Origin: Chryseobacterium echinoideorum
GTDB lineage: Bacteria > Bacteroidota > Bacteroidia > Flavobacteriales > Weeksellaceae
Assembly: GCF_007474535.1 (NCBI RefSeq)
Contig: NZ_VKNW01000014.1
Coordinates: 22,490 to 86,489 of the forward strand
Length of the DNA stretch: 64,000 nt
Reading direction: 5' to 3'
A program made the translations under genes and the position numbers. Positions 46,425 through 54,609 of this stretch are shown here, in pieces (the first letter of the stretch is position 1; every line of letters begins with the position of its first letter). The notes beneath the pieces are model-generated. The model saw only the letters and a list, made by a program, of their open reading frames with translations, was not told where the DNA came from and did not search any database.

Positions 46425-46979
46425 ATGGAAGAATTAGATCTTATCGTAGAATCTGTAAAGCAGGACATGGATTCTGCTATCAAACATTTGGATCATGCAT
46501 TTCAAAAAATCAGAGCCGGTAGAGCATCTACAACAATGGTTCAGGATGTAATGGTAGAGTATTACGGAGCGCCTACACCTATCAATCAGGTTGCCAATGT
46601 GTCTGTACCGGATGCCATGACAATTTCTATTCAGCCTTGGGACAGAACTGCGATCGGAGCAATTGAAAAAGCGATTATTAATTCAAATTTAGGATTTGCT
46701 CCTTCAAATAATGGCGAAAACATCATCCTTAATGTTCCTCCTTTGACTGAAGAAAGAAGAAAAGAATTGGCAAAACAGGCTAAATCTGAAACAGAAGACA
46801 CCAAAGTTGTAGTAAGAAATGCAAGACAGAATGGCTTGAAAGAGCTAAAAAGATTAGATGGAGTTTCTGAAGATCTGGTCAAAAATATTGAAGCAGATAT
46901 TCAGGTTCTTACCGATAAATATGTGAAACTTTGTGATGACCATCTAAAAGTGAAAGAAGCTGAGATTATGAAAGTTTAA
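46425..46979 (+). CDS. frr: Ribosome recycling factor
   Basis: A 184-residue protein starting MEELDLIVESVKQDMD, the normal length and beginning of RRF (an ATG at 46395 would add ten unrelated residues). The helical domain has HAFQKIRAGRAST near 22-34, and domain II has YGAPTPINQVANVSVPDAMTISIQPWD near 47-73. It splits post-termination ribosomes with EF-G. A hairpin terminator follows. Confidence 0.97.
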   Translation: MEELDLIVESVKQDMDSAIKHLDHAFQKIRAGRASTTMVQDVMVEYYGAPTPINQVANVSVPDAMTISIQPWDRTAIGAIEKAIINSNLGFAPSNNGENIILNVPPLTEERRKELAKQAKSETEDTKVVVRNARQNGLKELKRLDGVSEDLVKNIEADIQVLTDKYVKLCDDHLKVKEAEIMKV

Positions 46980-47006
46980 TTACAATCTCAGATTAACAAA
47001 AATTAC

Positions 47007-47044
47007 AAAAACCGTCATGTATATATTGCAAGGCGGTTTTTTTT
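47007..47044. terminator. Rho-independent terminator of frr
   Basis: AAAAACCGTC (47007-47016) pairs with GGCGGTTTTT (47032-47041) with one G-T wobble, followed by T. It also lies at the 3' end of the converging Nudix-fold gene. Confidence 0.72.
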
Positions 47045-47792
47045 ACCAACTATTAAGTCCGTTTTTCAGAGCTGCAATATATTTTTCTTCATCAAAAGAA
47101 TAGAGATCCGGAGCTTTATGAGCACCACCTCTTCTTTGCTCATCCAGCTTATTAAGAATTCCCAGATTTTTAATTTTCCTGTAAAAATTGCCTCTGTTAA
47201 GTTCTTTTCCTAAAATTGCTTCATAAAGTTTCTGAAGTTCCGTTAAAGTAAATTTTTCTGGTAAAAGATTATACCCAATAGGTTTAATTGAAATTTTTTC
47301 CCGCATCGTTAACAAAGCCTTTTCAATAATTTCACGATGATCCATTCCTAAATCTATTTCGTTGAGTTGACTTAGATAAAACCATTCGCAAGTTTCGGTA
47401 AACTCATCCGGAATGGGATGTATTTTTTCAGGATTATATAATGCATAATAACCAATCGTTATAAAACGCTGCTTTTGGAAAAGTGTTTCATCAAAATCTT
47501 CAAAATAAGATTCGCTTCTGTTGATTTTACCAAAAACACCAAATTCTTCAACAAAAATATCGGTAAGACCAGCTCTTTCCTCAAGAATTTTTTTTATTGC
47601 ATCATCAAGATCAAGATTTTTATCAATAAATCCGCCTGGTAAAAACCATTTTTTACGGTAATTCATTTTAATAAGAAGCACTTTTAGCTCGTTCTGATCA
47701 AATCCGAAAATAACCGGATCGGCTGAGAGATGAGGAAGATAAACTTCTTTTGCTTGTATTGATTTACTGATAAACTGTTCCTTTGAATTCAT
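47043..47792 (-). CDS. Second Nudix-fold transcriptional regulator (NrtR-like)
   Basis: A 249-residue paralogue-type protein of the regulator at 13780-14520. The N-terminal Nudix fold has PGGFIDKNLDLDDAIKKILEERAGL near residues 52-76, where the catalytic R-E and the second E of the box are replaced (KILEER), so hydrolase activity is unlikely. The C-terminal winged helix has LLPEKFTLTELQKLYEAILG near 179-198 and RGNFYRKIKNLG near 202-213. It probably senses a sugar phosphate or nucleotide. It is transcribed alone. The SDR gene next to it has its own terminator, so its target operon is not evident. Confidence 0.83.
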   Translation of the reverse strand: MNSKEQFISKSIQAKEVYLPHLSADPVIFGFDQNELKVLLIKMNYRKKWFLPGGFIDKNLDLDDAIKKILEERAGLTDIFVEEFGVFGKINRSESYFEDFDETLFQKQRFITIGYYALYNPEKIHPIPDEFTETCEWFYLSQLNEIDLGMDHREIIEKALLTMREKISIKPIGYNLLPEKFTLTELQKLYEAILGKELNRGNFYRKIKNLGILNKLDEQRRGGAHKAPDLYSFDEEKYIAALKNGLNSW

Positions 47793-47894
47793 TTCTGATA
47801 AAACCTAGAGCCGCAAATTTAAGATTTATATTGTAACACCAAAAATAAGTCATTAAATAAAGATAAACAATTAGCTGTAATCTTGAAAAACAAA

Positions 47895-47923
47895 AAAATC
47901 AGATCTTTTAAGAATCTGATTTT
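47895..47923 (-). terminator. Rho-independent terminator of the SDR gene
   Basis: AAAATCAGAT (47895-47904) pairs with ATCTGATTTT (47914-47923) around a 9-base loop. On the minus strand a run of T follows. Confidence 0.85.
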
Positions 47924-47948
47924 CAATGAATCATTAATGTAAAGAGAT

Positions 47949-48947
47949 TTAGCTTTTCTTGGAGGATTTTGCTTTAATAATCATAAAAGCTAATCCTAAA
48001 CCAAGTCCTGTAAGCATTGCCACCTTAGTTTTTTTTCCCGGAACAGGCAATGAGGTCTCGCCATAAATTCTATGCGGCTCAGATGATTCTTGCAAAACAT
48101 TTCCGGAATCATTAGGTGCATTTTTAATTTTCATCATCAAACGCATTCCTGCAGAAGCTGTATTTATGATTGATTTTGGAAATAATTTATAGGCACTTGT
48201 CAGAAGCCACGAAGTAAAATCCGGAAAAGAATCTTTTTTAGGATCTTTTGCAAGCTGTACTATTTTTTCTGCAGTATCTCTGGGATCAGCTGCAAAAGGC
48301 GGAATTTTAAAATCTAATCCGGAATATTTTGCTGAATGCATATTTCCGGTAGATCTTTGAATCTGCGGATAAAGATTCGCAATATGAATATCCTTAAATT
48401 CTGAAATCTCGCCGTGAAGACATTCCATCATGCCACGAATCCCAAATTTTGTTGAAGAATATACCGCACTGTACGGAGCCGGCATAAATCCGCCAATTGA
48501 AATATTATTGATTAAAATTCCTTCTGTCTGTTGTTTAAATAATTGTAAAACATGATAAGCGCCATGCATATATCCGAAAAGATTGGTTTTTATAACCTGC
48601 TCATGAATTTCCATTGGGATCTCATCAAATTTTCCGCTTGCCATTACTCCTGCATTATTTACCCAAATATCAATTCTTCCAAAACGGTTTACAGCTTCTT
48701 TTACAAGATTTTCTACTTCTGCTGAAACAGATACATCGGTAGTAACCGCTATAGCATTTACTTCTAGATCTTTACACAGTTGCAAGGTTTCGTCTAAAGC
48801 TTTTTGTCCTCTTGCTGCAATAACAATATTACAGCCTTCAAGAGCAAAAGCTTCTACAGCAGCCCTTCCTACACCGCTGCTTCCGCCGGTAATTACTACT
48901 GTTTTACCTCTCAGGATTCTCTTTTCTAAATTATTTTTTGGATTCAT
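47949..48947 (-). CDS. SDR family oxidoreductase with C-terminal membrane anchor
   Basis: A 332-residue classical short-chain dehydrogenase with an extension. The cofactor loop VVITGGSSGVGRA lies near 16-28, NNAGVMASG near 97-105, and the catalytic Tyr-x-x-x-Lys is in YSAVYSSTKFGIRG near 161-174, with Ser in NNISIGG near 148. After the ~250-residue core, a linker and a final hydrophobic helix (VAMLTGLGLGLAFMII) near 308-323 with a basic end suggest a tail anchor. Substrate unknown. Confidence 0.88.
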   Translation of the reverse strand: MNPKNNLEKRILRGKTVVITGGSSGVGRAAVEAFALEGCNIVIAARGQKALDETLQLCKDLEVNAIAVTTDVSVSAEVENLVKEAVNRFGRIDIWVNNAGVMASGKFDEIPMEIHEQVIKTNLFGYMHGAYHVLQLFKQQTEGILINNISIGGFMPAPYSAVYSSTKFGIRGMMECLHGEISEFKDIHIANLYPQIQRSTGNMHSAKYSGLDFKIPPFAADPRDTAEKIVQLAKDPKKDSFPDFTSWLLTSAYKLFPKSIINTASAGMRLMMKIKNAPNDSGNVLQESSEPHRIYGETSLPVPGKKTKVAMLTGLGLGLAFMIIKAKSSKKS

Positions 48948-49033
48948 ATCAGAATGATTTAGGTTGATTTTTCTAAATCTATCTATTTTTACACCAAACC
49001 CTAAAAAACACTCACTTTTTAAGCTAAAAAATT

Positions 49034-49060
49034 AAAACACAGACAATATACCTGTGTTTT
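49034..49060 (-). terminator. Rho-independent terminator downstream of the GLPGLI remnant
   Basis: AAAACACAG (49034-49042) pairs with CTGTGTTTT (49052-49060) around a 9-base loop, at the end of the serine hydrolase/M23/GLPGLI transcript. Confidence 0.8.
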
Positions 49061-49070
49061 AAAATCTAAT

Positions 49071-49697
49071 TTATTTGTAAAGATCAAGCTCGATGAAATT
49101 ATTATTTTTCTCAATTTCTTCTTTGGATATTTTTTCGGAAGCTTTCAGCATTTCATCATTTGAGTATGTTTTACCATCAAAAGTTATTGTGGCAACAATA
49201 TTTCCTGCGGGTGAGTTCATCATTTGTCTCATATCTTTCACCGGATCTTTTTTATAGTCACTCCATAGTTTTCTAAATTTTTCTTCAGAGACTTCTATTT
49301 CTTTTTGCTTTATTGAAAGATCAACTTCATTTTCCGAAGAACTTCTTTTGCTTGCAATAAGCGTAAAAGAATGATCTGCTTTAGAATCTTCAATTTTTAA
49401 AATTAAACCCGGAAGTCCTGAGAATTCATAAGGTCCGTCCTGCAAAGGTATTTCTTGTGTAAACCATGCAATCCAGTTTCTGCCTCTCCAAAAAGCGGTG
49501 GCTTTCTGGACTTTATAACCAAGAATTTCATCTTTCTCACTGCTGATTTTCCAATTTAATAGTTTCTCATTACGAAGGACAATTCTTGTACTGCCAATAT
49601 TGGTCTTAAGAACTGACTCATAATCATGAATTATTTTCTCGAAAATATATATAAATCTATAATCTGTGTGAAAATTAATGTTTTTTATGACTGATTG
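49071..49697 (-). pseudogene. GLPGLI family protein, 5'-truncated
   Basis: The reading frame is open from just after a stop at 49698-49700 to 49071, about 208 codons. Its C-terminal part contains the naming motif GLPGLILKIED and, before it, NWIAWFTQEIP and GPYEFS. The family core also reads upstream of any usable start (ILGYKVQKATAFWRGRNW), but there is no in-frame ATG, GTG or TTG before the TTG at 49445, and no signal peptide. Intact GLPGLI proteins are about 250-290 residues and secreted, so roughly the first 50-80 residues are gone. Only about 20 bases separate the frame from the M23 gene. A short product from 49445 is possible but would lack the exported N-terminus. Confidence 0.82.
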
Positions 49698-49717
49698 TTA
49701 AATTTTTAAGATACAGA

Positions 49718-50558
49718 TCATCTGTTATGCCTAATTTTCTGATTTCTTAAGAGAGCTTCAGAATAAATTTTGCCTTCAAAATAAAACGGAATTGAAATTA
49801 GTGTTTCATTTTTCTCAGGAACTAAGACATTAAAGTGCAGATGCTCTCCATCTAAATAACCTGTTGCACCACTCAACCCGATTGGCTGACCTCGTTTTAC
49901 ATAATCCCCTACTTTTACCAAACTTCCGTGTTTCTTTAAGTGAACATATTGTGTGAAAAACCCGTTTTGAGGATGATAAATAGTAATAAAATTGGCAAAA
50001 TCTTGCCATTTTTTATCATTTTTTCCAAATTCATAATCTTTAACAACACCTACAACAAAACCATCATTTGCACTTGTAATTGTATCGCCAACTTTCAAAT
50101 CAATATCCACTGCGTATTTTGAATAATTTGTATTGTGACTAAAACTTCCTTTATTACCCTGAATTATTTTATATATTTTGCCTTTAGGAAAGGGAAGTGC
50201 AAGCGGTATTTTCGTTATTTTTTTATTCTTATCACCTAAAGCGTAAAAGTAGGTATAAGCAAATTTTTTTGTGTCTAAATTCTGGATAAAAAATTTAATT
50301 TCATATTCTGATTTATCATGAATTAAAATTCTCAAAGTATCGTTTATTATATTTTGATTTTTCAGATATTCAGAAAAAAATTTAACTCTTATAGGACAAT
50401 GGAGAGGGTTTTGGATTTTGATATAAAGTGTATCACTATCATAACTTGCATTATGAAATATTTCAGCCTGATTATACTTTATTGCAGGCATTTCCTGTGC
50501 TTGATAATGTGAACAGAGTATGATGGAAAAAGGAGCAAAAGTATATGTAAAATTTCAT
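49718..50558 (-). pseudogene. M23 family metallopeptidase, frameshifted in the signal peptide
   Basis: The open part from ATG 50491 gives 257 residues with the M23 zinc motif HLHFNV (GEHLHFN near 221-227), YAVDID near 124, YVHLKKHG and GQPIGLSGATG. It lacks any export signal. Upstream in the same frame the DNA reads APFSIILCSHYQAQE, a signal-peptide end, and a better start ATG at 50556-50558 reads MKFYIYF in the next frame. Removing one base of the AAAA run at 50537-50540 joins them into an ordinary signal peptide. The 50558 ATG also overlaps the serine hydrolase stop (ATGA), as in coupled genes. It should be a secreted peptidoglycan hydrolase when in frame. Confidence 0.8.
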
Positions 50559-51583
50559 TTTTGTGATACAATATTTTTCAGAAAAATATTTTTGATTTTC
50601 TTTTCAAAATAATAATAAAATTCACTTTCTTCATTCATTTGATTTTCCAGCACTATAAGACTTATATCGTATTGAGGAATATAAATATTCAGAGAAGAAA
50701 ATCCGTCGCCGAGACCAGTATGTCCAAAATATTTTATGCCTTCTGAATCAACCGTTCTGATGTTGTAGCCATAACCGTTTTTATTTTGACCAAAAACATC
50801 ATGCTGAGACATCGCAGAAGGATAAATCATTTGTTTATAAGCATTATTACTCAATACTTTACCTTTATGAAGATGATCATTCCAGATAACCAGATCTTGT
50901 GCTGTGGTGACAACGCCATCAGCTGCAAGATTTTCTTCATTGATCATTGAATTTCTCACTTTTGTTATTTGATCTTTTCTAATAATGAAGCCTGATAAAG
51001 AGTTTTTATATTTTTCAGAATATAAATAAGTATCATTCATTCTGAGTTTTTTAAATAATTTTTCTGCTAACTGTCTGTAGGTCTTACCAGTTACGTTATA
51101 TAAAATTTTGCCTAAAAGAATATTGGAGATATTTCCATATTTAAAATCACTCCCCGGTTTGAAAATCAGAGGTTTATCTAAATCAACAATTCCATGAGTA
51201 TGATTGAGAAGTTGATGAACTGTAACAAAATCTGCCCATTTTTGTTTCAAATCAGGCAAATATTCATGTATTGGAGAATGTAGTTGTATTTTGCCTTTCT
51301 CTACTTGCTGTAAAATAAGAACTGAAGTTATTTGTTTAGTATTTGACATAATTTCAAACCGATCATTCAGTTTAAGAGGAGTTTTACTTTCAGGATCAGA
51401 ATAACCTGAAACTTTAGTGTAAACAGATTTTCCTTTTTGAGATATAACAATAACACCATTGAAGTTTACGGGAGATTGTATTTTCATTAAACTATCTATT
51501 TTATACCAATTTTCTTTAAATTGTGAATAAAACATATTTATGCTTAAAGCAAGCAGTAGTAGAGTAATTTTTTTTAACATCAT
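50555..51583 (-). CDS. Serine hydrolase, beta-lactamase/DD-peptidase family (class C fold)
   Basis: A 342-residue secreted enzyme with a signal peptide (KITLLLLALSINMFYSQ, cleavage near residue 21). The active-site motifs are SNTK at residues 80-83 (Ser80 nucleophile, Lys83), YGN at 149-151, and HTG near 283, which stands for the KTG box as in many esterase-like members. It may cut cell-wall peptides or act on other amide/ester substrates; true beta-lactamase activity is not implied. Its TGA overlaps an ATG that is the likely original start of the M23 gene, suggesting a coupled cell-wall operon. Confidence 0.87.
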   Translation of the reverse strand: MMLKKITLLLLALSINMFYSQFKENWYKIDSLMKIQSPVNFNGVIVISQKGKSVYTKVSGYSDPESKTPLKLNDRFEIMSNTKQITSVLILQQVEKGKIQLHSPIHEYLPDLKQKWADFVTVHQLLNHTHGIVDLDKPLIFKPGSDFKYGNISNILLGKILYNVTGKTYRQLAEKLFKKLRMNDTYLYSEKYKNSLSGFIIRKDQITKVRNSMINEENLAADGVVTTAQDLVIWNDHLHKGKVLSNNAYKQMIYPSAMSQHDVFGQNKNGYGYNIRTVDSEGIKYFGHTGLGDGFSSLNIYIPQYDISLIVLENQMNEESEFYYYFEKKIKNIFLKNIVSQK

Positions 51584-51639
51584 TAACAGTACATTTGATA
51601 TGTATTTCTTGAATAAGAAAAGGTAAAATATTCAATTAT

Positions 51640-51647
51640 CAAAGATA
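51640..51647 (-). promoter_or_regulatory. Probable -7 element of the serine hydrolase gene
   Basis: CAAAGATA on the plus strand reads TATCTTTG on the minus strand, matching TAnnTTTG. It would start a leader of about 50 bases. No clear -33 box was found at the right spacing. Confidence 0.4.
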
Positions 51648-51771
51648 ACAAACTTTCCAATTGAAAATAATGATTGGTTATATTTAAGTTAACATATCGA
51701 ATCATTTCCTGATGATTATCTTAATCATTATCTTTACACGGCTTAAAATAGAGTAAAGCAGCTTTCATTTC

Positions 51772-52968
51772 ATGCAAAATCCGTCTTCATTAGGAATTTC
51801 CAAAACTAATATCTGGCTCATGTCAATCATTTCAGGACTAGTTGTTGCCAATAATTACTACAATCAGCCTTTATTAGGGCTTATTTCAAAAGACCTGAAT
51901 GTAACAGAAAGTGCTGCCGGAAAAATTTCTGTACTTACTCAGTTGGGGTATGCATTTGGACTGCTCATGATTGTACCTTTAGGAGATAAGTTCTTACGAA
52001 AAAAACTGATTTTAATAGATTTAGTTCTGGTTATTTTGTCGCTTTTGTGGATGACTTTTGCAACAGAACTATGGATGTTGTATGTGGCAAGTCTTCTTAT
52101 CGGAACAACTTCTGTTATTCCTCAGTTATTTGTACCTATCACGGCTGAATTATCACCGGAAAAAGAAAAATCATCGAATATAGGATTGGTTGTTTCAGGT
52201 TTGCTTATGGGAATTCTGCTTTCCAGATTTGTGGGAGGTATAGTAGGAGAGATGTGGGGATGGAGGTCAATGTACGGAATTGCTGCTGTTCTTATGCTTC
52301 TAACTTGGTTGGTAGTGTACAAAATGCTTCCTGAAATACAGCCCAATTTCAAGGGAACCTATTTTGAACTTATGAATTCTGTCATCAAACTTGCTAAAAC
52401 CCAGCCGGTTCTTCAGTTATCATCATTTCGAGGAGCTATGGGATTCGGTTCTTTGTGTGCACTTTTTACGACTCTTGTTTTCCATATGGAGAGACCGCCT
52501 TTCGAAGCAGGAGCTTCCGTAGCAGGAAGTTTTGGTCTTGCAGGAGCTGTAGGAGCTTTGGCTGCTGCAAAAGTTGGAGGATTACAAAAGAAAATGAGTA
52601 TCAATCATATTATTTTATATTCTATTCTAATTTTAACAGCAAGTTGGGGATTTACTTATTTTGCAGGCGATACTTATTGGGGGCTTATTGTCGGGGTTAT
52701 TCTTATTGATTTAGGGGTACAGTCTAATCATATTATGAATCAGACCAATTATTTCTTGCTCAAAACCAATGCAGTAAACCGTCTGAATACAGTGTATATG
52801 GTATCATATTTTATCGGCGGATCACTCGGAACTTATCTTGCATCAGTTGCATGGAAATATGCAGAATGGAAAGGAGTCTGTATTATAGGATTGAGTATGG
52901 GATTAGCAGCATTATTGGCTCATATACTATTTGCTGATAAAATTTATAAAAAACAATTTAATCAATAA
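51772..52968 (+). CDS. MFS transporter (drug/arabinose efflux-like)
   Basis: A 398-residue protein with about 12 membrane helices. It starts with SGLVVANNYYNQPLLGLIS (residues 20-38), a pattern typical of the YfmO/AraJ-like efflux group, and has GDKFLRKKLILI near 68-79, motif A. It lies just 4 bases ahead of a DsbA-type gene on the same strand. Substrate unknown; export is likelier than import for this subgroup. Confidence 0.85.
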   Translation: MQNPSSLGISKTNIWLMSIISGLVVANNYYNQPLLGLISKDLNVTESAAGKISVLTQLGYAFGLLMIVPLGDKFLRKKLILIDLVLVILSLLWMTFATELWMLYVASLLIGTTSVIPQLFVPITAELSPEKEKSSNIGLVVSGLLMGILLSRFVGGIVGEMWGWRSMYGIAAVLMLLTWLVVYKMLPEIQPNFKGTYFELMNSVIKLAKTQPVLQLSSFRGAMGFGSLCALFTTLVFHMERPPFEAGASVAGSFGLAGAVGALAAAKVGGLQKKMSINHIILYSILILTASWGFTYFAGDTYWGLIVGVILIDLGVQSNHIMNQTNYFLLKTNAVNRLNTVYMVSYFIGGSLGTYLASVAWKYAEWKGVCIIGLSMGLAALLAHILFADKIYKKQFNQ

Positions 52969-52972
52969 AAAA

Positions 52973-53668
52973 ATGAAAGTAGAAATCTGGTCAGACATCA
53001 TGTGTCCATTCTGTTACATAGGAAAGAAAAATTTTGAAAAAGCTTTGCTGGAATTGTCTTTTAAAAATCACATAGAAGTAGAGTGGAAAAGTTTTCAGCT
53101 TGATCCCACATTAGATCCTTCGGAAACAATAACTACCAATGAATATTTCAAGAGTAAAAAAGGAGCTTCTGCTGAGCAGGCTATGCAAATGACCTCCCAA
53201 GTCACTTCGATGGGAAAATCATCCGGAATTAATTTTAATTTTGAAACAGCATTGATTACCAATACTTACAAAGCTCATCAGCTTCTCCATTTAGGAAAAA
53301 AATACGACAAAAGTAATGAAATGGAAGAGAGACTTTTTAAAGCTCATTTCATTGAAGGAAAAAACATTGGCGACTTTATAGTATTGACAGAAATTGGTCA
53401 ATCTCTCGGAATTAGCCAGGAGAAGATATAAAACTGCTTACAAAACAATGCGTTTGAAAATGATTTTCAAAAAGATATTGAAGAGGCAAAAAATAACAGA
53501 ATTTCTGGTGTTCCGTTTTTTGTTATTAATGGAAAATACGGAATTTCGGGAGCCCAGCCTTCAGAATTTTTCGTCAATGCTCTCACACAAACTTATGAAG
53601 AAAGTGATGTATCTGAGAAAAAGACAGACAAATTATCTTGCAATGAGGATGAAGGATGTTCAATTTAA
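52973..53668 (+). pseudogene. DsbA/FrnE family thiol oxidoreductase with one in-frame stop
   Basis: The frame from ATG 52973 encodes MKVEIWSDIMCPFCYIG with the CPFC active site at residues 11-14, followed by the FrnE helical insert. At codon 153 (53429-53431) it meets TAA. The same frame continues for 78 more codons to a TAA at 53666-53668 with clear family sequence: NRISGVPFFVINGKYGISG (cis-Pro motif GVPFF) and GAQPSEFF. The C-terminus has CNEDEGC. One substitution, most simply from AAA, CAA or GAA, explains the break. The truncated product lacks the cis-Pro strand and should not fold properly. An ORF in another frame at 53394 is not the true continuation. Confidence 0.9.
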
Positions 53669-53673
53669 CATAA
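53663..53673 (-). repeat. XerD-half-site-like 11-mer, copy A
   Basis: ATTTAACATAA on the plus strand, the reverse complement of TTATGTTAAAT (the XerD half of E. coli dif). It overlaps the DsbA stop and lies 6 bases before the nucleosidase start. The 14-base word ATTTAACATAATAT is shared with copies B and D. Confidence 0.55.
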
Positions 53674-53679
53674 TATGAA

Positions 53680-54258
53680 ATGATACATATCAACGATAAT
53701 TCTTACAATTTACAAGATATCCTTTTTGTATTTGCTTTAGAATCTGAAGCTGCCGAAGAGTTTGATGACACCCAAAAACTATTAACAGGGATTGGTAAAG
53801 TAAATGCAGCCATTCAACTCACCAAAGAATTGCAGAAGAATAAACCTAAACTTGTCATTAATTTAGGTTCGGCTGGAGGAATTGGTTTTGAAAAAGGTGA
53901 AATTATATGCTGCACTCAATTTATTCAGAGAGATATGGATGCACAAGCTTTAGGATTCAAAAAATTTGAAACACCGCTTTCAGGAATTCCCGTTATTTTA
54001 AAAAACGGATTAAAATTAAATGATCTTCCTGAAGGAATTTGCGGAACAGGCGACAGTTTTGAAATGAATCACATCAATACTGAATACAACATCGTTGATA
54101 TGGAAGCTTACTCGTTAGCATTAATTTGTCTGGAAGAAAATATTCCTTTTTTATGTCTGAAATACATTTCGGACGATGCCGGAAGTGATGCTGCTGATGA
54201 TTGGGCGATACAGGTTCACCTTGCTGCAAAGGCTTTTAGAAAGATTTTATTCGGGTAA
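53680..54258 (+). CDS. Nucleosidase, PNP/MTAN superfamily
   Basis: A 192-residue protein of the nucleoside phosphorylase fold. LVINLGSAGGIG near residues 59-70 is the base/ribose loop, CGTGDSFEM near 122-130 the second, and IVDMEAYSLALICLEENIPF near 138-157 contains the Met-Glu pair that binds the ribose. FLCLKYISDDAGSDA near 157-171 carries the Asp that activates the base. It is shorter than typical MTA/SAH nucleosidases (about 230) and resembles the short futalosine/MTAN-like nucleosidases annotated in flavobacteria. It is flanked by two XerD-like 11-mers. Confidence 0.83.
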   Translation: MIHINDNSYNLQDILFVFALESEAAEEFDDTQKLLTGIGKVNAAIQLTKELQKNKPKLVINLGSAGGIGFEKGEIICCTQFIQRDMDAQALGFKKFETPLSGIPVILKNGLKLNDLPEGICGTGDSFEMNHINTEYNIVDMEAYSLALICLEENIPFLCLKYISDDAGSDAADDWAIQVHLAAKAFRKILFG

Positions 54259-54306
54259 AAATTATGTCACTATAAAATGCGCTATAATAAATCTGAAAAA
54301 CACACT

Positions 54307-54334
54307 ATTTAACATAATATAAATTATAGGACTT
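54307..54334 (-). other. dif-like 28-mer: complete XerC/XerD-type site (copy B)
   Basis: Read on the minus strand the site is an XerC-like half AAGTCCTATAA, a 6-base spacer TTTATA and a XerD half TTATGTTAAAT that is identical to that of E. coli dif. The arrangement 11-6-11 is that of dif. A further near copy TTAAGTTAAAT (10 of 11 bases) follows at 54338-54348. It could be the chromosome dimer resolution site or a site used by Xer-dependent mobile DNA. Confidence 0.5.
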
Positions 54335-54388
54335 TTATTAAGTTAAATAATTGTCTATCATTTATATTAAAAATTTATGCTGATATTA

Positions 54389-54399
54389 TTATGTTAAAT
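54389..54399 (+). repeat. XerD-half-site-like 11-mer, copy C
   Basis: TTATGTTAAAT in the plus orientation, opposite to copies A, B and D. The expected XerC half upstream of it (AATTTATGCTG) does not look conserved. The 54259-54609 gap otherwise holds AT-rich sequence with no gene. Confidence 0.5.
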
Positions 54400-54588
54400 A
54401 AAATTCTCATATTCTTATACCATGTGTTTAATTGATCATTTTAAAGAATAATTTTAACAATTAATTTTTAAGCGAAATACGTAAATATATTCAGAATAAA
54501 AATTGATAAGAGATTCTCAGCGATTAGAAGTTTCATCAGATTATGGTCGTTTTTGCATGTAATTTGTTATTTTAGCCAATATAATTTC

Positions 54589-54599
54589 ATTTAACATAA
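54589..54599 (-). repeat. XerD-half-site-like 11-mer, copy D
   Basis: ATTTAACATAA, ten bases before the ATG of the lipoprotein at 54610, in the same orientation as copies A and B. Two of the four copies sit directly before start codons, so an operator role is also possible. Confidence 0.5.
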
Positions 54600-54609
54600 T
54601 ATTTACCTT

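Noticed and set aside
53429..53431. Recoding (selenocysteine or pyrrolysine) at the DsbA stop
   Set aside because: The stop is TAA, which is used for neither, and no insertion element is evident.
53394..53678. A 94-residue open frame overlapping the end of the DsbA gene
   Set aside because: The conserved DsbA C-terminal sequence is in the original frame after the TAA; the overlapping frame shows no family similarity.
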